DNA of 64,000 bases from Auricularia sp. M13 (GCA_037042915.1 CM073199.1:372001-436000), one strand, 5' to 3'; shown: positions 23,376 to 34,547, numbered from the stretch's first letter. Made by a program: numbers and translations. Notes: generated from the sequence alone by a model not told the origin.

Positions 23376-24161
23376 TCACTCTGAGCGAGGTCGGGCCATG
23401 GAGAACTCTAGCCTGAGCACGCGCCACAGCCAAGTCACAGTGAGCGCCGCGGAAACACCACATAACCTGGCGCACGGGCCTCTACGTTCGACCAGTGCCC
23501 ACACCGTCCCCGAGTCTCTGGCTCGGGCAGCGCATCTCAGAGCTGTCCGCAGTCGCGATAATGATAGCGTCGAACGGAGTGAACTACCCCGACGCGATTT
23601 TTCCAGCCTGCAAGCGCGACGGCGAGTTGCACATAGTAAGACGCGTGACTTGAAGAGACAGCATGGCGAACCCACCCGCACTCGCACGAATAGAGAGTAT
23701 GCGCGACTCTGTATCGCGCTGGGAAACACTGCGTAAAGGCTATGGCGTCGAAGGTTATGGCGGGACGCCGCAGCGGTCGGAATCCAGGGCGAGTGCGCCG
23801 GTGATGGTATTTGAGAGGGCACGACCGCTCGTGGCATCTGTCTGCACATCAAAGGACCGCGTGCGCAAATCGGAGATGGCAAGTTGAATCGACTCCAATT
23901 ATTCGCAAGCTCGCCGTAACAGATGCACAACTGGGACAGGCGTGCGCCAGCGCCACAAGCATTGAAGGAAGGATCCAACGTGATGACGACTGAAAGTTGA
24001 AGCATGTCAAAGTCGGGAAATCGTTCCAAAAGGTTCGTCAATGCGAGCTCGGGATCGGCGACGTCGTGGTTGGAGATACAGAGTCCGGGGATCTCAGAGC
24101 CAAAGACAACACACTGGCAGGGCATGAGGACCTTATCGTAGCAGGTGCAGCTAATAGACAA
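23376..24161 (-). pseudogene. Possible F-box/LRR remnant
   Basis: A 261-codon frame has LRR-like parts near its start (LTNLLERFPDFDMLQLSVVI, then SQLCICYGELANNW) but becomes Arg/Ser/Cys-rich and featureless after about 80 codons. It lies beside another decayed F-box/LRR gene on the same strand. I treat it as a remnant; chance open frame is an alternative. Confidence 0.3.
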
Positions 24162-24469
24162 GGTTGAACGCTGAAGGTGGTGACAAAGTCAGATGAGCTG
24201 TCGCAGAACCGGGGCGTGTCGGCAGAGGGCCTCGAGAGATGGTACATAAGAGCCATCACTAGCCAGGTCCGCCATGAACGTCAGCCACGAGCGCCGCCGT
24301 CGCCAGTATAGACTTTTGCAGTAAGAGTCCGCAATTAGCCAGAGCAGCCGCGAGAATTAAATTTGAAGAAAAGATGACGAGTACTCGACAGTGATGCAGA
24401 GCGGCGGACTTCGGGGGCCATCAGTGTAAGCACTATCACATGTGCAAAGACCAGCTCAAAATAGGCTCG

Positions 24470-25134
24470 CGATGTATGCAGTCAGCGCATGAGGCAGAAA
24501 GCCTGTTTTCTGAGCGCTGACGAGGAGAAGTGTGATTCAAGCGGAGTCCAAACATGTGCTTCCTGCTCCCTCCGACCATCACACCAACCTTCACGATGAC
24601 CGTGGCATCACTACTTACTTATCATGCTTGTTTTTTGCTGCTGGTGAATACCCCTTTCGCGCATTCTCCGGACCCTTCACCTACTTAGCGGGCCAGAACG
24701 ATCCAGCGGTCCTCTGAATCACTGAATAGAATTGACGACACTGAGCGCGCGTGCCGGTACCGCTTACAGTAGAGTCAATCATTTAGGGCCGACTATCTCC
24801 TGCTTTGGGGTGCAAAGCTCGTGCACTGTCAGGGACAGGAAAGACTTTAGATTCTCTTCAATGCTAATACGACGAAACCAACGGCCTGCAGCCGACAGCG
24901 TGCCCTCAGCGTATTGACTGGCGCACCTCGAGGCCAAGACCTTGACTAACAGTGTACGATCTTCACGTACTGTATGTATCCCAACTCTCGAGGAAATAAG
25001 CGCGCCGGGCACGAGGCGCGGTCAACTCCCGACCAGAGCACAAGCTGCGATATTCCCCCTCGGGCCTCGAATCAGGACAATGTCTAGCTTATAAAAGGCG
25101 GGCGCCGCGTCAGCTTATTCCTCGCAATCCCAGG
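24470..25134 (+). promoter_or_regulatory. Duplicated upstream region of the C2H2 gene (copy B)
   Basis: Reads like the reverse complement of 2,900-2,303, with conserved blocks scattered over about 600 bases and a TATAAAAG box at about 25,089, some 45 bases before the ATG. Conservation of this non-coding stretch between the two copies is the evidence that the whole gene unit was duplicated. Confidence 0.6.
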
Positions 25135-25730
25135 ATGTCCAAGAGCACCAGACAAGGCCTCCCCTGCCACTGGCGCAACTGCTCGGCGCCGGGCCCGTAC
25201 GACGACGACAAGGCGCTCTACGACCATCTCAACGCCGCGCACAACACCAAGTTCGGCTCGTTTCGCTGCCAGTGGAACGGCTGCGCGCGCACCACGCCGA
25301 TTCTGGGGCGCAGCAGCGGTGCGGAACACCTTGGCAGTACATTCTCTACGCTATTGAAGTGCGACAAAAACTGAATCGCCGCCTGCAGCGCATACGGACC
25401 ATCGCCCCTACGTCTGCAGTCTCCCAGGATGTGGCTACGCCGCCCTCCGCCGCCAGAGTATGAGAAAGCACGTCACGACGGAGCACAGTCTACCTTCCGC
25501 GACCGCCGGCGATAAGCTGGAGTGTCTGTGGATCCGCTGCGACCAGACGTTCAGCAAGGACGATGACGGCGCCGGCGAGCTCTGGGAGCACATGCTCGAA
25601 CATCACAATCCGATCCTTGGGCCCGGCGAGGCCTTTCAGTGCCAGTGGGGCAGGTGCACGCGTAATTTTGAGAGGGGATTCAGCGTCCATCTGCGCAGTA
25701 AGTTTTGTTCGACTTCGTACAGTAGTATAT
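25135..25730 (+). CDS. C2H2 zinc-finger gene copy B, 5' half (split by the KDZ element)
   Basis: Exon 1 (25,135-25,336) encodes CHWRNCSAPGPYDDDKALY and FRCQWNGCARTT. The intron is 25,337-25,388. Exon 2 (25,389-25,697) encodes YVCSLPGCGYAALRRQS, LECLWIRCDQTFSKDDDGA and FQCQWGRCTRNFERGFSVHL. The donor GTAAGTTTTG is at 25,698. The intron then runs only 33 bases before the giant element starts at 25,731. The gene resumes at 54,231. A transcript would have to remove about 28.6 kb as one intron, so expression of the full protein is doubtful. The spliced frame is open across the junction: phase-1 A joined to GT of exon 3 gives HLRSHLPKWYRPFKC. The predicted role is DNA binding in the nucleus. Confidence 0.8.
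25724..25730. repeat. Left target-site duplication of the KDZ element (AGTATAT)
   Basis: AGTATAT here and again at 54,231-54,237. The eighth base differs, so the duplication is 7 bp or a degraded 8 bp. Confidence 0.75.
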
Positions 25731-25812
25731 CACCAGAGGCACCTTACCTATATAAGGCGGTAGATACATCCTCACTCATCAAAAGTTGCATCTAAGAGAT
25801 GGCCCCTCCAGA

Positions 25813-25990
25813 TTCTAGCAATCCCAGAAATCAGACAGCCACACACCTGCCGACAAGTCCAAAACAATCAAGTTTCCAGAAAGGCCGGTCCCACATCGTG
25901 CAGCACCAAGTCCTCCGTCTTCCTTGTTCACCGGTTTCCAGAAATCACTTCTATCCTGTCCTCAAACTAGCAAGTGCTTTCCAGAAATCA
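25813..25990. promoter_or_regulatory. TTTCYRGAAA box island 1 (left end of the KDZ element)
   Basis: Exact TTTCCAGAAA at 25,873, 25,935 and 25,978, with a partial CCCAGAAATC near 25,824. Two of the three are followed by TCAC. The island begins about 80 bases inside the left end and lies upstream of the small gene at 26,154. Confidence 0.65.
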
Positions 25991-26153
25991 CAGCCTACCG
26001 GTTCTGTTCTTAAATAGCGAAGTCCCTCCGTCTTGTTGGGAGTTCGTCCCCCCAAGCAAGTCCCCCGCGCTTCGTCTGACTCGTCCGCCATCCGCCCGCG
26101 CATCCTCCCGCGCATCAGCACCTCTTCTCCACAACCAAACGTGTGCCAGTGCC

Positions 26154-26477
26154 ATGGTCTTAACCCGCGCCCGACTTCGTCGTCGGATGAACCGTCCTCG
26201 CACACGCCAGCTCCGCGAAGAGCTGAACCGACTCGGCATCCTCGGCGACCCGCCCAACCAGTGGAACCGCTTTCTGCAGTCCTGGCTCGCGCACCATCGT
26301 CGACGGGAGCACAGTGCGTCAATGCAGAATCAACCTTCGAGCTAACATTGGTCGTTAGAGACAGCGCGCGACGTTTTCGTGGCCGCGAGCACGGACTATC
26401 GTGCCCTCTGCAGGTGGAGGTCTCCCGGTCACCTTGAGACCTATGTGACAGCGCTGTATAGCTCCCTTCCGCTGTAG
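26154..26477 (+). CDS. Small basic cargo protein, 92 aa
   Basis: Exon 1 (26,154-26,313) starts MVLTRARLRRRMNRPRTRQL and continues REELNRLGILGDPPNQWNRF. The intron 26,314-26,358 has GTGCGT and GTTAG ends. Exon 2 (26,359-26,477) gives KTARDVFVAASTDYRALCRW and ends ETYVTALYSSLPL. The N-terminal 25 residues are strongly Arg-rich without acids, which would suit a nucleic-acid-binding or mitochondrial-targeting segment. It is not recognised. It follows island 1 directly. Other small cargo genes at 27,534 and 53,363 have the same setting, downstream of a box island. Confidence 0.5.
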
Positions 26478-26950
26478 CGCCCGTATGCCCGTGTATGCCC
26501 TGTTATTGCGAATTATGCCATGAGCGGATGTTGCGGAGAAAAGCCATGTGCACGCCTCAAGTCCGGCGAGTCAAATTAAAATCAAACATCTCAATTTTTG
26601 CGAGCTACATCACTTATACTGTACTTACCAGCAGGCACTCCCTCAAGCAGAATTAAGACGTTCATGTTATGGCGCAATGTAAGCGGGCAAAATAAATAAA
26701 ACTTCGATTGGAGCTACACCAGACCGTATAGAAAGCAATATTACAAACAGGACTGTACGTTTTCCCGGCCGACGTCATATGGACTATGACCGCACTGTGG
26801 TCCGCACCCTGTGAGCATGAGATCACAGAGCCGCACCACGTGGCGGTCACGGCCCACCCGACATGGGCAGGGATCCCGTTAGTCTGCATCGTAGCTGCCC
26901 GGGGTATTTATGCTCATCCCCGCGCTCGTGATTACGCCATACTGTCTCGC
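26478..26950. other. No gene seen
   Basis: AT-richer spacer inside the KDZ element with only short unrelated frames. Confidence 0.4.
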
Positions 26951-27430
26951 ATTTCCAGAAACGCGCAGCATAGTCGGTGTCTTTCCAGATCAAACATGAT
27001 CCAAGCACCACACCTTTCCCGGATTTCCAGAATGCAAGAGCCGTTGGGACTGATTTCCCAAAGCAATGTTTTGGGAAAGCCACAGAAATCGCAGCACATT
27101 CTAGCAAGCTCTTGAGCGGCATCATCAATCACAACTGGTCTTTCCGGAAAGCACAAGCCATTGTCACGCTTACCAGAATTTGTGATAGATGTGGCTCGAA
27201 CCATTTCCGGATTCTCAGCGAGATGCATCGCGCTTGCTGGAAAGGGCTCTCCGTTGCCAGTCTTCCCCCAACTCCGCCACACTCATATGCTGCGTTTCCG
27301 GGAAACGCAGACCGATGCCACGCTCTCCTCCATTGAATATGCGGGTAACAACGATTCCGCTTGCTGGAAAGCGCTATCCGCTGCCAGTCTTCCAGTAATA
27401 ATGCTGCACTCGTATGCCACCTTTCCGGCA
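26950..27430. promoter_or_regulatory. TTTCYRGAAA box island 2
   Basis: TTTCCAGAAA at 26,952, TTTCCGGAAA at 27,142, and near-matches at 27,024 (TTTCCAGAAT), 27,204, 27,294 (TTTCCGGGAAA), 27,234 and 27,361 (GCTGGAAAG) and about 27,422. It lies upstream of the cargo gene at 27,534. Confidence 0.6.
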
Positions 27431-27450
27431 AACGTGTATCGATGCCATGC
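27231..27450. repeat. Diverged 127-bp tandem repeat
   Basis: CGCTTGCTGGAAAG followed by CTCTCCGTTGCCAGTCTTCC starts at 27,231 and recurs as CGCTTGCTGGAAAGCGC at 27,358. Each copy also contains ACTC(A/G)TATGC and (A/C)GATGCCA(C/T)GC. The two copies share the box motif, so local duplication helped build island 2. Confidence 0.7.
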
Positions 27451-27533
27451 TGCCTAATACTTAGTACTTATGCAAAGAGATCCCGTCTTCCGACCGCTCT
27501 TCTGTCCCGCCCCTGCCCCCACGCGTTGAGCCC

Positions 27534-28030
27534 ATGTCTTCCAATCCCGCCTACACCTCACCGACGATGCGGTTCACGCCCTCCGTGTTCGTCATGATGC
27601 GGCACTTCTGGGTTCGCCTCCATCCCATAAAACGAGGAGGTGCGTCCCAATCAAATCAGCGTTTCGCACTCGCTGTTCACGCAAGTCTCTAGAAGACCGC
27701 GCTGCGTATCTGCTCGGTGTGCAGAACGCCTGCAATGCCTTTTTTCAGGTTCCCATCCACGAAAAGGAGATGAGGCTGAAGGCGCTTCGCGACGTTTACT
27801 TGGCCGTCATCGTCGACGCCGACAGCGAACGCGTTGTTCCCGGCCGCGCTCGTACGTGGCCACGCGGTCTCCCTTTCCCGCCGGCCTATCTCGACTGCAC
27901 CATGACCTGCCCGGACCGACACGCCAGCCTCCGCCGTCTGTATCGCTATATGTGGCTGCTGGTGTATCCACCCATTGCAGGTCAGCTCCTTCGCGGTCCG
28001 TCGCATCCCTTGCTGATTAGCGAGCCGTAG
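27534..28030 (+). CDS. Small cargo protein, 147 aa (unknown)
   Basis: Exon 1 (27,534-27,639) encodes MSSNPAYTSPTMRFTPSVFV and MMRHFWVRLHPIKRG. The intron 27,640-27,692 starts GTGCGTCC and ends CTCTAG. Exon 2 (27,693-28,030) continues EDRAAYLLGVQNACNAFFQV, then EKEMRLKALRDVYLAVIVDA, and ends SHPLLISEP. The spliced frame is open. There are aromatic and Arg residues but no transmembrane span or known motif. It is preceded by box island 2. A second small intron near 27,950-27,980 is possible. Confidence 0.5.
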
Positions 28031-28204
28031 GGGAGTCGCCTAGTACACATCGCCGGCGCTCAAAGCTCACATACTTCGCTATTGTTGATCGGTTGGACAG
28101 CCCGACGTGCATCGCTCTCCGGCAGAGTCTTGTGCTCATGTATGATTTGTTGGGTATATGGAATTGAAGTCGACCTGTGCACGCCGTGAGTGTTTGATGT
28201 TCCA

Positions 28205-28695
28205 CGATTTCTGGAAATCGGGGTCGCAAGCCAGAGCGGAGAATGAGTGAAATGCTGCGCTTGCCAGAAAAGCTGCTGACGATCTATTATGCATCGTGGA
28301 AACCACTCTGGAAACCTATATCAGCCATCCGATGTTGCTGGAAATCCGTGGCACAACCTGCGGACGCACGCGATTCAAATCTGGCAACAACTCTACGACC
28401 GAGCGACGTTGCTGGAAACCACGAGCATTCTTCAGTCAAAGCGCGACATCGCAACTGGAAACCCATCATTGGATTGCCGTTGCTAGAAACGGCGTCTGTC
28501 TGGTAGGACAATCTCTAGCCGTCTTGCTGGAAACGTGCCGCGACTCGTAGAAACGGCGTCCGTCTGGCAGGACAATCTCTAGCCGCCTTGCTGGAAACGT
28601 GCCGCGACACGCCGTGTCTCCGAGTGACTGCCACTGGCCGTTCTAGAAAGCGACAGGCGCTTGCAAAGCTTTCCCGCCTTTCCAGTTTGGGGAAA
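28205..28695. promoter_or_regulatory. TTTCYRGAAA box island 3
   Basis: TTTCTGGAAA at 28,208. At least seven (T)GCTGGAAA or CTGGAAAC half-boxes lie between 28,290 and 28,600, with TTCTAGAAAG at about 28,641 and TTTCCAGTTT at about 28,680. The island lies between cargo gene 27,534 and the 3' end of the transposase gene. Confidence 0.6.
28484..28612. repeat. Tandem 64-bp repeat, two copies
   Basis: TAGAAACGGCGTCTGTCTGG at 28,484 recurs at 28,548 as TAGAAACGGCGTCCGTCTGG. Both copies continue through GACAATCTCTAGCCG and CTTGCTGGAAACGTGCCGCG with a few substitutions. Confidence 0.85.
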
Positions 28696-28781
28696 TAGGA
28701 AATGTCTATTTGCGCGCGTGAGTAATGTACACGTTTGAGGTATCCTACTGTTGAGCGTCCATCTCCATCCCGCTGCCTGTG

Positions 28782-31700
28782 TCATCTCAGCACGGCGCGC
28801 GACCGTCGCGCGAGCGGGCGTAAAGAGCGCATATGGCTCGCCATCCCCTCTCGCATAGCCCTCATATCCGTCTGCTGCAGCGCACTTGGGCTATCCGAAG
28901 TCAAAAGGCTCACAAAATCAGCCGCCACAAAAGGTCCGCAGTCATACCAATTAGTCTGCCGTGCAGGACGCTATGCAATGTCAGCATGGTCTTCCCATGG
29001 CATCTTGTACGAACCTGCTCTCCAATCCACTTCCACTGGCGACATCCTAGGTCCTTGCTATAGAACTCCTCGCAGAGTTTGAGGAGGGCGTACATGCGGT
29101 CCTTGACCGCCAAGTCGTATCTGTTTCGTGCCGCCAGGCTGTCGTAAAACCTGAGTTCCTGCGCTCGCCAGCGAATCTCGACAAGCGTCCAATGCTCGGG
29201 TTGCTCGATGTGGACAACTACCAGCCACTTCCTCGCCGCGGCCGGAGGCGGTAACTAATTGAACGAGAAACGGATTGAGAAACGTCATATGTCGATATCG
29301 ATAAGCGATATACTCACAGCTCTCAGCTTCGACCAAATATACTCTCGGCCTGCGCGAATTTTCGGCTCGTCCGTGTTGTCCACCGCCGCCATGTAGTCGC
29401 GAACATCAACAAGGAGGGTCGAGGGGCAATGGCCAATGGAATCGTCACCAACGGCGGCCAGCTGAGATTCGGCATAAACGGCAAGACCGGAGCCGCTGAG
29501 CCATTCCGTCCTCGACGCCATGCGTTCGATGTCTTCGCCGTCGCATGTGAATTGTCCGAACATCCTGCCCGGCTCGCGCACGGCGGTAGTGTGCTCGTCG
29601 GGCTCGGAATCGCTGGATATAACGATGACGTCGTCATCCACCGCGCGCCCGGACTTGGCGTGAGGCTGCTTTGTTGCCTGCGATGAAGACGCGGGCGACT
29701 TGCCGGAAGGGCGAGCAGCGACCTCTGGAGAAGAAACCGCCTCTCTCCCTTCGTCGAAGCCGCCGCGGTTTGACGCCTCGTCATCTGCGTCATCCGCATC
29801 TCCTGCCTCAGGCAGATCGATCGTCGCCATGTCCAGTAATAGCGCGTCCTGCTCGTCCTCGCCCGCGTCCGTCACGTCGTCCCCCGACATGTAGAAAGAG
29901 CCTTCTGAATCTGACTCTTCCGCAAGCGTGTCCGATTCCTCTGCTGAGACGCCGCGGAGGGGAGAATCTGCGCGCGACAATACCTGTGAAAACGGCGCGA
30001 TGCTCGTTCCGCCCACGGGCAACCCCTCGAGCGCGAAGTCCACACCGATGTCGGTTTTGGCGAGCGCGGTATTCCACGCGTCCGCAAAATACGTCAGACG
30101 GTGGAGCAACACGTCTGCCTCGCCCTGGAGAAGGTCATCGTCTGTCGGCATAGCCAATGAGCACCACGTATCGCCTGCTCTGCGTGAAAGACCTACCGCC
30201 CAGAGAAGCGCGAAATTTGCGCAGAACGCGAATTTCTTCCATCCACCACGTCCGTAACGTTCTCGCCTCGCAAAGGACCCTTTCGCGCTCTTCGCGGCAC
30301 CGCGAAACCTCCAGCATAAATCGAATGCCGTCGCGCACCTTCTCATCGACCTGCCAGCGCGGTAATTCGCCTTCGTCTTGAGGTCCGAGTCCCGGGTCTT
30401 CCTGCCAAATGTCGTCGTCGACGTCAAGACGAAATAGCTTCGTGGCGTCGAGCTTCCGCGGGAGGGGCAGTCTGCGGCTCGGTGCAAGCTTGTCGCGGAC
30501 CAACACCGCCATGTGGTTGACCTGCGCGTTGTATTTCTTGACGAGTGCAGAAATCTTGTTCTGGCGCGAATGCACCGCGTCGCGAGTGTGCTGGTGGTCC
30601 TTGTTCTCTACAGATCAATTAGAAAACCCCAAGCGCCTTTGTAATAGTAATAGTTGACTCACGCATTATCTGGCGGCGATAGTTGCGTTCCAGCTTCTCG
30701 CGCTCGAATTTATGGGCCTGGACTGCCATGCGGATATTTACGCGCAGCGCGCGAGCGTTTACACGCGCGCGAATGTATGCGTCACCACGCAGCTCCTCGA
30801 ACTTGCGTAGTGACCCCGTTCCCAGCTGCGCTTGCGCGAGAGATATTCGCGCACGTGTGGCCTTGATGTCGCGCTTCGTCTGGTCGATGCGCGTCGTAAT
30901 GAGCTGCACCTCCCGTGCCGCCAGACGGTGCGCAGTAGACTTGAGCTTTGCGCGGTCTGCAGCGAGCTCTTTCTGCAGGTCGTCGACGAGCTCAAGCTCC
31001 AGCAAGATCTTGTCGATACTCTTGTCACCAGCGTTCTGGGACTGGCCTGACGCCCACGGTGTTAGCACTACCGTACCATGACATCCAAGAGTTACAGACT
31101 CACCCGGCCCTGGCATCACCTGCGCTGTAACCTGCTCGCGCCAGAGTGAGCGGAGTGTTTCTTCCGCGACGCCACAGAGCTTCAGCTGGCGTTCGGCCTC
31201 CCGCATCTTCTGCGCGACGTCGGTCCACCGCTTGGACAACCAGCGCCCCATTTTGAATAAATTCTGCTGGTCCAAGAACTCGATCTGCCTGTCGAGCACG
31301 AACATGCGACGGAAAAACTAAGCCGCGTTAGCTTGTGCAGTCGCCTCGTATCCATCCCTCCTCACTTACACCAGACACGCGCAGGCAGGCAATGAGATGC
31401 CTGATCGAGCTCCAGAAGCGCTCACAGCCTTCTCCATCCGTTAATCCGAATCCATCGCGCTTGCGCGGATGGAAGACCAACTGGCATGCCCATTGGTGGC
31501 CGTATGCGTGGAAGACCGACACGCCGAACACCATGCGGTCCGCGTACTCTTCAAGGAAGTCTTGCTGTAAAGCGATGAGTTGGGATGGGGCGAGATTCAA
31601 GAGCAACGCACCTTCTCGATACTGCGAGACAGTTGACACGCGATGTCATATAACACGCCGATGTTCCAGTCGTCGGGCAGGGCTTCGAAGAGCTTCTTCA

Positions 31701-33641
31701 GGAGAATGAGCGCGTAGTGCTGCCGCTCGCCCGGGGTCGTCAAATTCGCCAAGTATAGGACGCGATCGTGGCGGCAAAGAAGGGCCATGAGTCCCGTATC
31801 GGCGTAATAATTCTTCGATGCCTTCGTGACCTTTTCCTGCGCCGCGAGGAAAGACTGTTCACACTCGTCGAGAACTTCGTCGCCCAGAGAGGACGACGTT
31901 CCCTTCGTGCGGCGCTTCGCGGGCTTCTTGCGTTTGCGTTCTACCTCGCGTTCCATCTCGTCCACTTCCTCCTGGGAAACGAACCGCCCGCCCGCAAAGT
32001 GAAGGTCGGGGTCGGTGCCGTTGGACTTCCGCCGCTTCTGCGCGAAGTTTGCGTCGAGACATACGATCGCATGGGCACTGAAAATACCGTCGTGGTGCAC
32101 AGGTCAGTATTCAACCTGCACACACACCGAGTAATCAACATACTCAGTGTGCTCGAGGTCTGGGCGCTCGCCTCCGAAGCAGAGTGGACAACGAGCGCGG
32201 AGATACTCGCTCGGACGCTCGCGCGATTGAGCGGCCTGTACGTTTAAGTTATGCATCAGCATGAGCACGCGATGGAATATCCGACAGACTCACCGAGCCT
32301 GTCGCAGGCAGCCCCTGCTCAATCCTCTCCGCGCGCACGCCCCGCTGTGTGGACGCGGCGGCGCCCCCATCCGCGGAAGAGGCGCCCGCGCGGGTACGCT
32401 TGGAGGCCGGCGGCGTGGACTCGTCGCCAGCTTGCTCCATGCTTTCCGCACGCACGCCGCGCTGTGTGGACGCGGCGGCGTCCCCATCCGCGGAAGACGC
32501 GCCCGCGCGGGTACGCTTGGAGACCGGCGGCGTGGACTCGTCGCCGGCCGTGTCGCGGCGACGCTTCCTCTGCATGGTTGCGCGAATCGCTACGTGACGC
32601 CGCTTCAGCGCGTCAAGTTTCTCTTCCAGCCAGAAGACTCACCATCGAGAGATGCTCGGACGGCCGCGTCCTTCTGGTTGAGCAGGACTTGATACCAATG
32701 GACAGCGTTGCCCAGGCGCTTCCGGAATGCGCGCTTTTTCGACAGCGTCAGTCTGAAGCTGTATGTTCTGAGCAGTTCACGCACGGATTCTTCGATTACA
32801 AAACCCCTGCGCGCCCAAAAAGTCTCCAGAGTTGTAGCCCACGCAGTAGTGTTCGGTGCGACATGGAGCGAATGCAGGGTGATAAACTCGAGAAGTCGAA
32901 AATTGAATGCCATTGACGGCCTCTTGGGAGCACAGGGAAAATATCCCCGTTGCACCAGTTGAAGCGCTGCCGGAGCGCAGCGGCACACAATGAAGGTCTG
33001 GCAGCTGGTAGCTGCGCAGGCTGTCAGTGTCTTTCCCGACAGCGCGACGCGCACTCACAATCCCAGTCTGCTAACGTCATAGTGACACGTCGACGCCCAC
33101 TGCAGGTGCAAACGCTGGGCGTCTCCTGCACGCCGCTCTGCCCGTGGAGGTACCGCAGCATGGGCCTAATTAGCGACGGTATGACGATGTCGCGCCATGT
33201 CGCGTGTTGAACCGCTCGCCGGGCACGATGGCGACTGGAAGCTGCTGTCCCCATCGTTACGCCTTCCGCCTCGGGGTCAAACGGTGGCGCCAGAAAGTCC
33301 ATCAAGTCGTCGTCCAGCTCGATGTCGCCCGGTGTCGTTCCAGGAGCGGCGAGAAACGTCGCCAGTGCACTTGCGCCAGGGATGGCCGACTGCGGCAGGT
33401 TTTCGCGCTGAGTAAACTGAACGCCGTATCCCGCGCTGAGCACTGCGGCCTCCCTCAAGGCCTTCGGCAGACGTTCTGTGCCTGGTTTGCGGCGAGTTTT
33501 CTGAACCGAGCCCACGGGAATGAAGTGGAAATCCTCCAGTGACGGGCCTGGTACAGGATCCCCGTTCGCCTGCGCGGTCACCGCTGCATGTGCAGCGAAG
33601 TTCCTCTTGTGCGTGCGGCGGCGGGATGGGCGATGCGACAT
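28782..33641 (-). CDS. KDZ transposase fused to a Ulp1/C48-type cysteine protease
   Basis: I could model twelve in-frame exons: 33641-33059, 33011-32643, 32589-32294, 32235-32144, 32077-31612, 31564-31370, 31317-31104, 31046-30663, 30607-30197, 30141-29318, 29254-29015, 28970-28782. They give about 1,420 aa. The N-terminal part is the Cys cluster that accompanies KDZ enzymes (PSVCTCSG, VCRCAPAALQLVQRGYFPCA). PSEYLRARCPLCFGG follows, then the RNase H-like core with CLDANFAQKR (D455), GVLYDIACQL (D591), VFHAYGHQWACQ and LTDGEGCERFW (E647/E650). After a long coiled coil and an acidic region with VIVISSDSEPDE come WLVVVHIEQPEHW (H1299), LRFYDSL (D1316) and RQTNWYDCGPFV (C1369). These are the catalytic His, Asp and Cys of the Ulp1 fold. 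All key residues are present, so it may be active. It probably cuts and joins the element; the protease target is unknown. Confidence 0.9.
32300..32560 (-). repeat. In-frame tandem repeat in the KDZ gene
   Basis: Two copies of a unit of about 120 bp (translated AGDESTPPVSKRTRAGASS and AGDESTPPASKRTRAGASS, each followed by ADG.AAASTQRGVRAE) lie in exon 3, between the Cys cluster and the catalytic core. The unit is basic/Ser-rich and looks like a flexible linker with a nuclear-localisation-like KRTR. Confidence 0.85.
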
Positions 33642-33767
33642 GACGGAGGAGAAAGCGTCCGGCGGAGTTTGATAACGCAACAACCTCGTTGTTCTTGCGT
33701 TGGAATAACGCCCGCAGGATCAATATACCTACTGTGGTAAGATATATACACCCAATAAATTATATAT

Positions 33768-34214
33768 TTATCGGTTTGAACAGCAAACATGCCATTGTGC
33801 CGTCTGCGCCCACCGTTCCTTGCGCAACTCGTTCTCCGGTGGCAACTGGCACCCATATTGGCTCGTGAAGACGTGATATGGGCTTGGATTCGTATAAATG
33901 TACTCATAACATTCACATTCCTTATAATTTAAAAGGAGCCCTGTTCTCCGTGCGCGTGGAAAGCGCGCGCACGCAGTATAATTTCGTCCCGAAGTGTTCG
34001 CCGAAACACAAAATAGCGCCAATATAAGTACCTTTACCTCTCTCAAACTTATCTTCGGTTGAGTTGGTGCGTTATCACAGTCCCGAGACCAAAAAACCGC
34101 CAAGGTATGCATGCTTAGCGTCGTTTGGTCCGGAATCTCCGCCTTGGGTGCATGTGCAACACCAGTGAACATAGCAAATACGACCCAAAGTTCCCAAATA
34201 TGTTGAGATGTCAA
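33768..34214 (-). CDS. Candidate small secreted cysteine-containing protein, 148 aa
   Basis: The frame starts MTSQHIWELWVVFAMFTGVA and a signal-peptidase-like site follows VAHA (about residue 21). The predicted mature chain has eight Cys residues: RDCDN, LFCVS, TACARF, KECECYEY, YGCQL and HVCC at the end. There is no second hydrophobic span of helix length except VKVLILALFCVSA, which might be part of an unrecognised intron. It lies 127 bases upstream of the transposase start on the same strand. It is not recognised. If real, it is an unusual secreted cargo gene in a DNA transposon. Confidence 0.4.
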   Translation of the reverse strand: MTSQHIWELWVVFAMFTGVAHAPKAEIPDQTTLSMHTLAVFWSRDCDNAPTQPKISLREVKVLILALFCVSANTSGRNYTACARFPRARRTGLLLNYKECECYEYIYTNPSPYHVFTSQYGCQLPPENELRKERWAQTAQWHVCCSNR

Positions 34215-34547
34215 TCCCTACCTCTTCTATAATGTATTCCCGGTACATATCACCCGCTACAGTACTTTGTTAGGCCCTGAGTATGTCTCAGAAGCCTAAA
34301 TGAGGCTCCTGAGTGCCGTGTAACTCACAAAACGTGTCAATGCGCTATGAGATCACAGTACAATACACACAACTGGGTAAATATGCGACTAGAAATAGTT
34401 TCTCACATTATTCCGGCACTTTAATGAAATACACACTGAGAAATGCGCGGTGCGAACGCGCCGCCCAAGTCGGTGCGGAGTTAAGTGCTTAAGCTCCGAA
34501 TACATCTCTCCTCGCCCGCCGGCACTGCGCCACACTGCGCCAGTGGC
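34215..34547. promoter_or_regulatory. Divergent promoter region
   Basis: A 333-bp AT-rich gap separates the minus-strand secreted-protein/transposase genes from the plus-strand AT-hook-like gene, so it probably drives both directions. No TTTCYRGAAA box is seen here. Confidence 0.35.

Noticed and set aside
25873-25987. Calling the TTTCCAGAAA boxes heat-shock elements
   Set aside because: TTCnnGAA fits, but most islands contain many half-boxes with other spacing and the boxes seem limited to the element; a host heat-shock role is not shown.
28485-28612. CRISPR-like array
   Set aside because: Only two 64-bp tandem copies without spacers, in a fungal genome.
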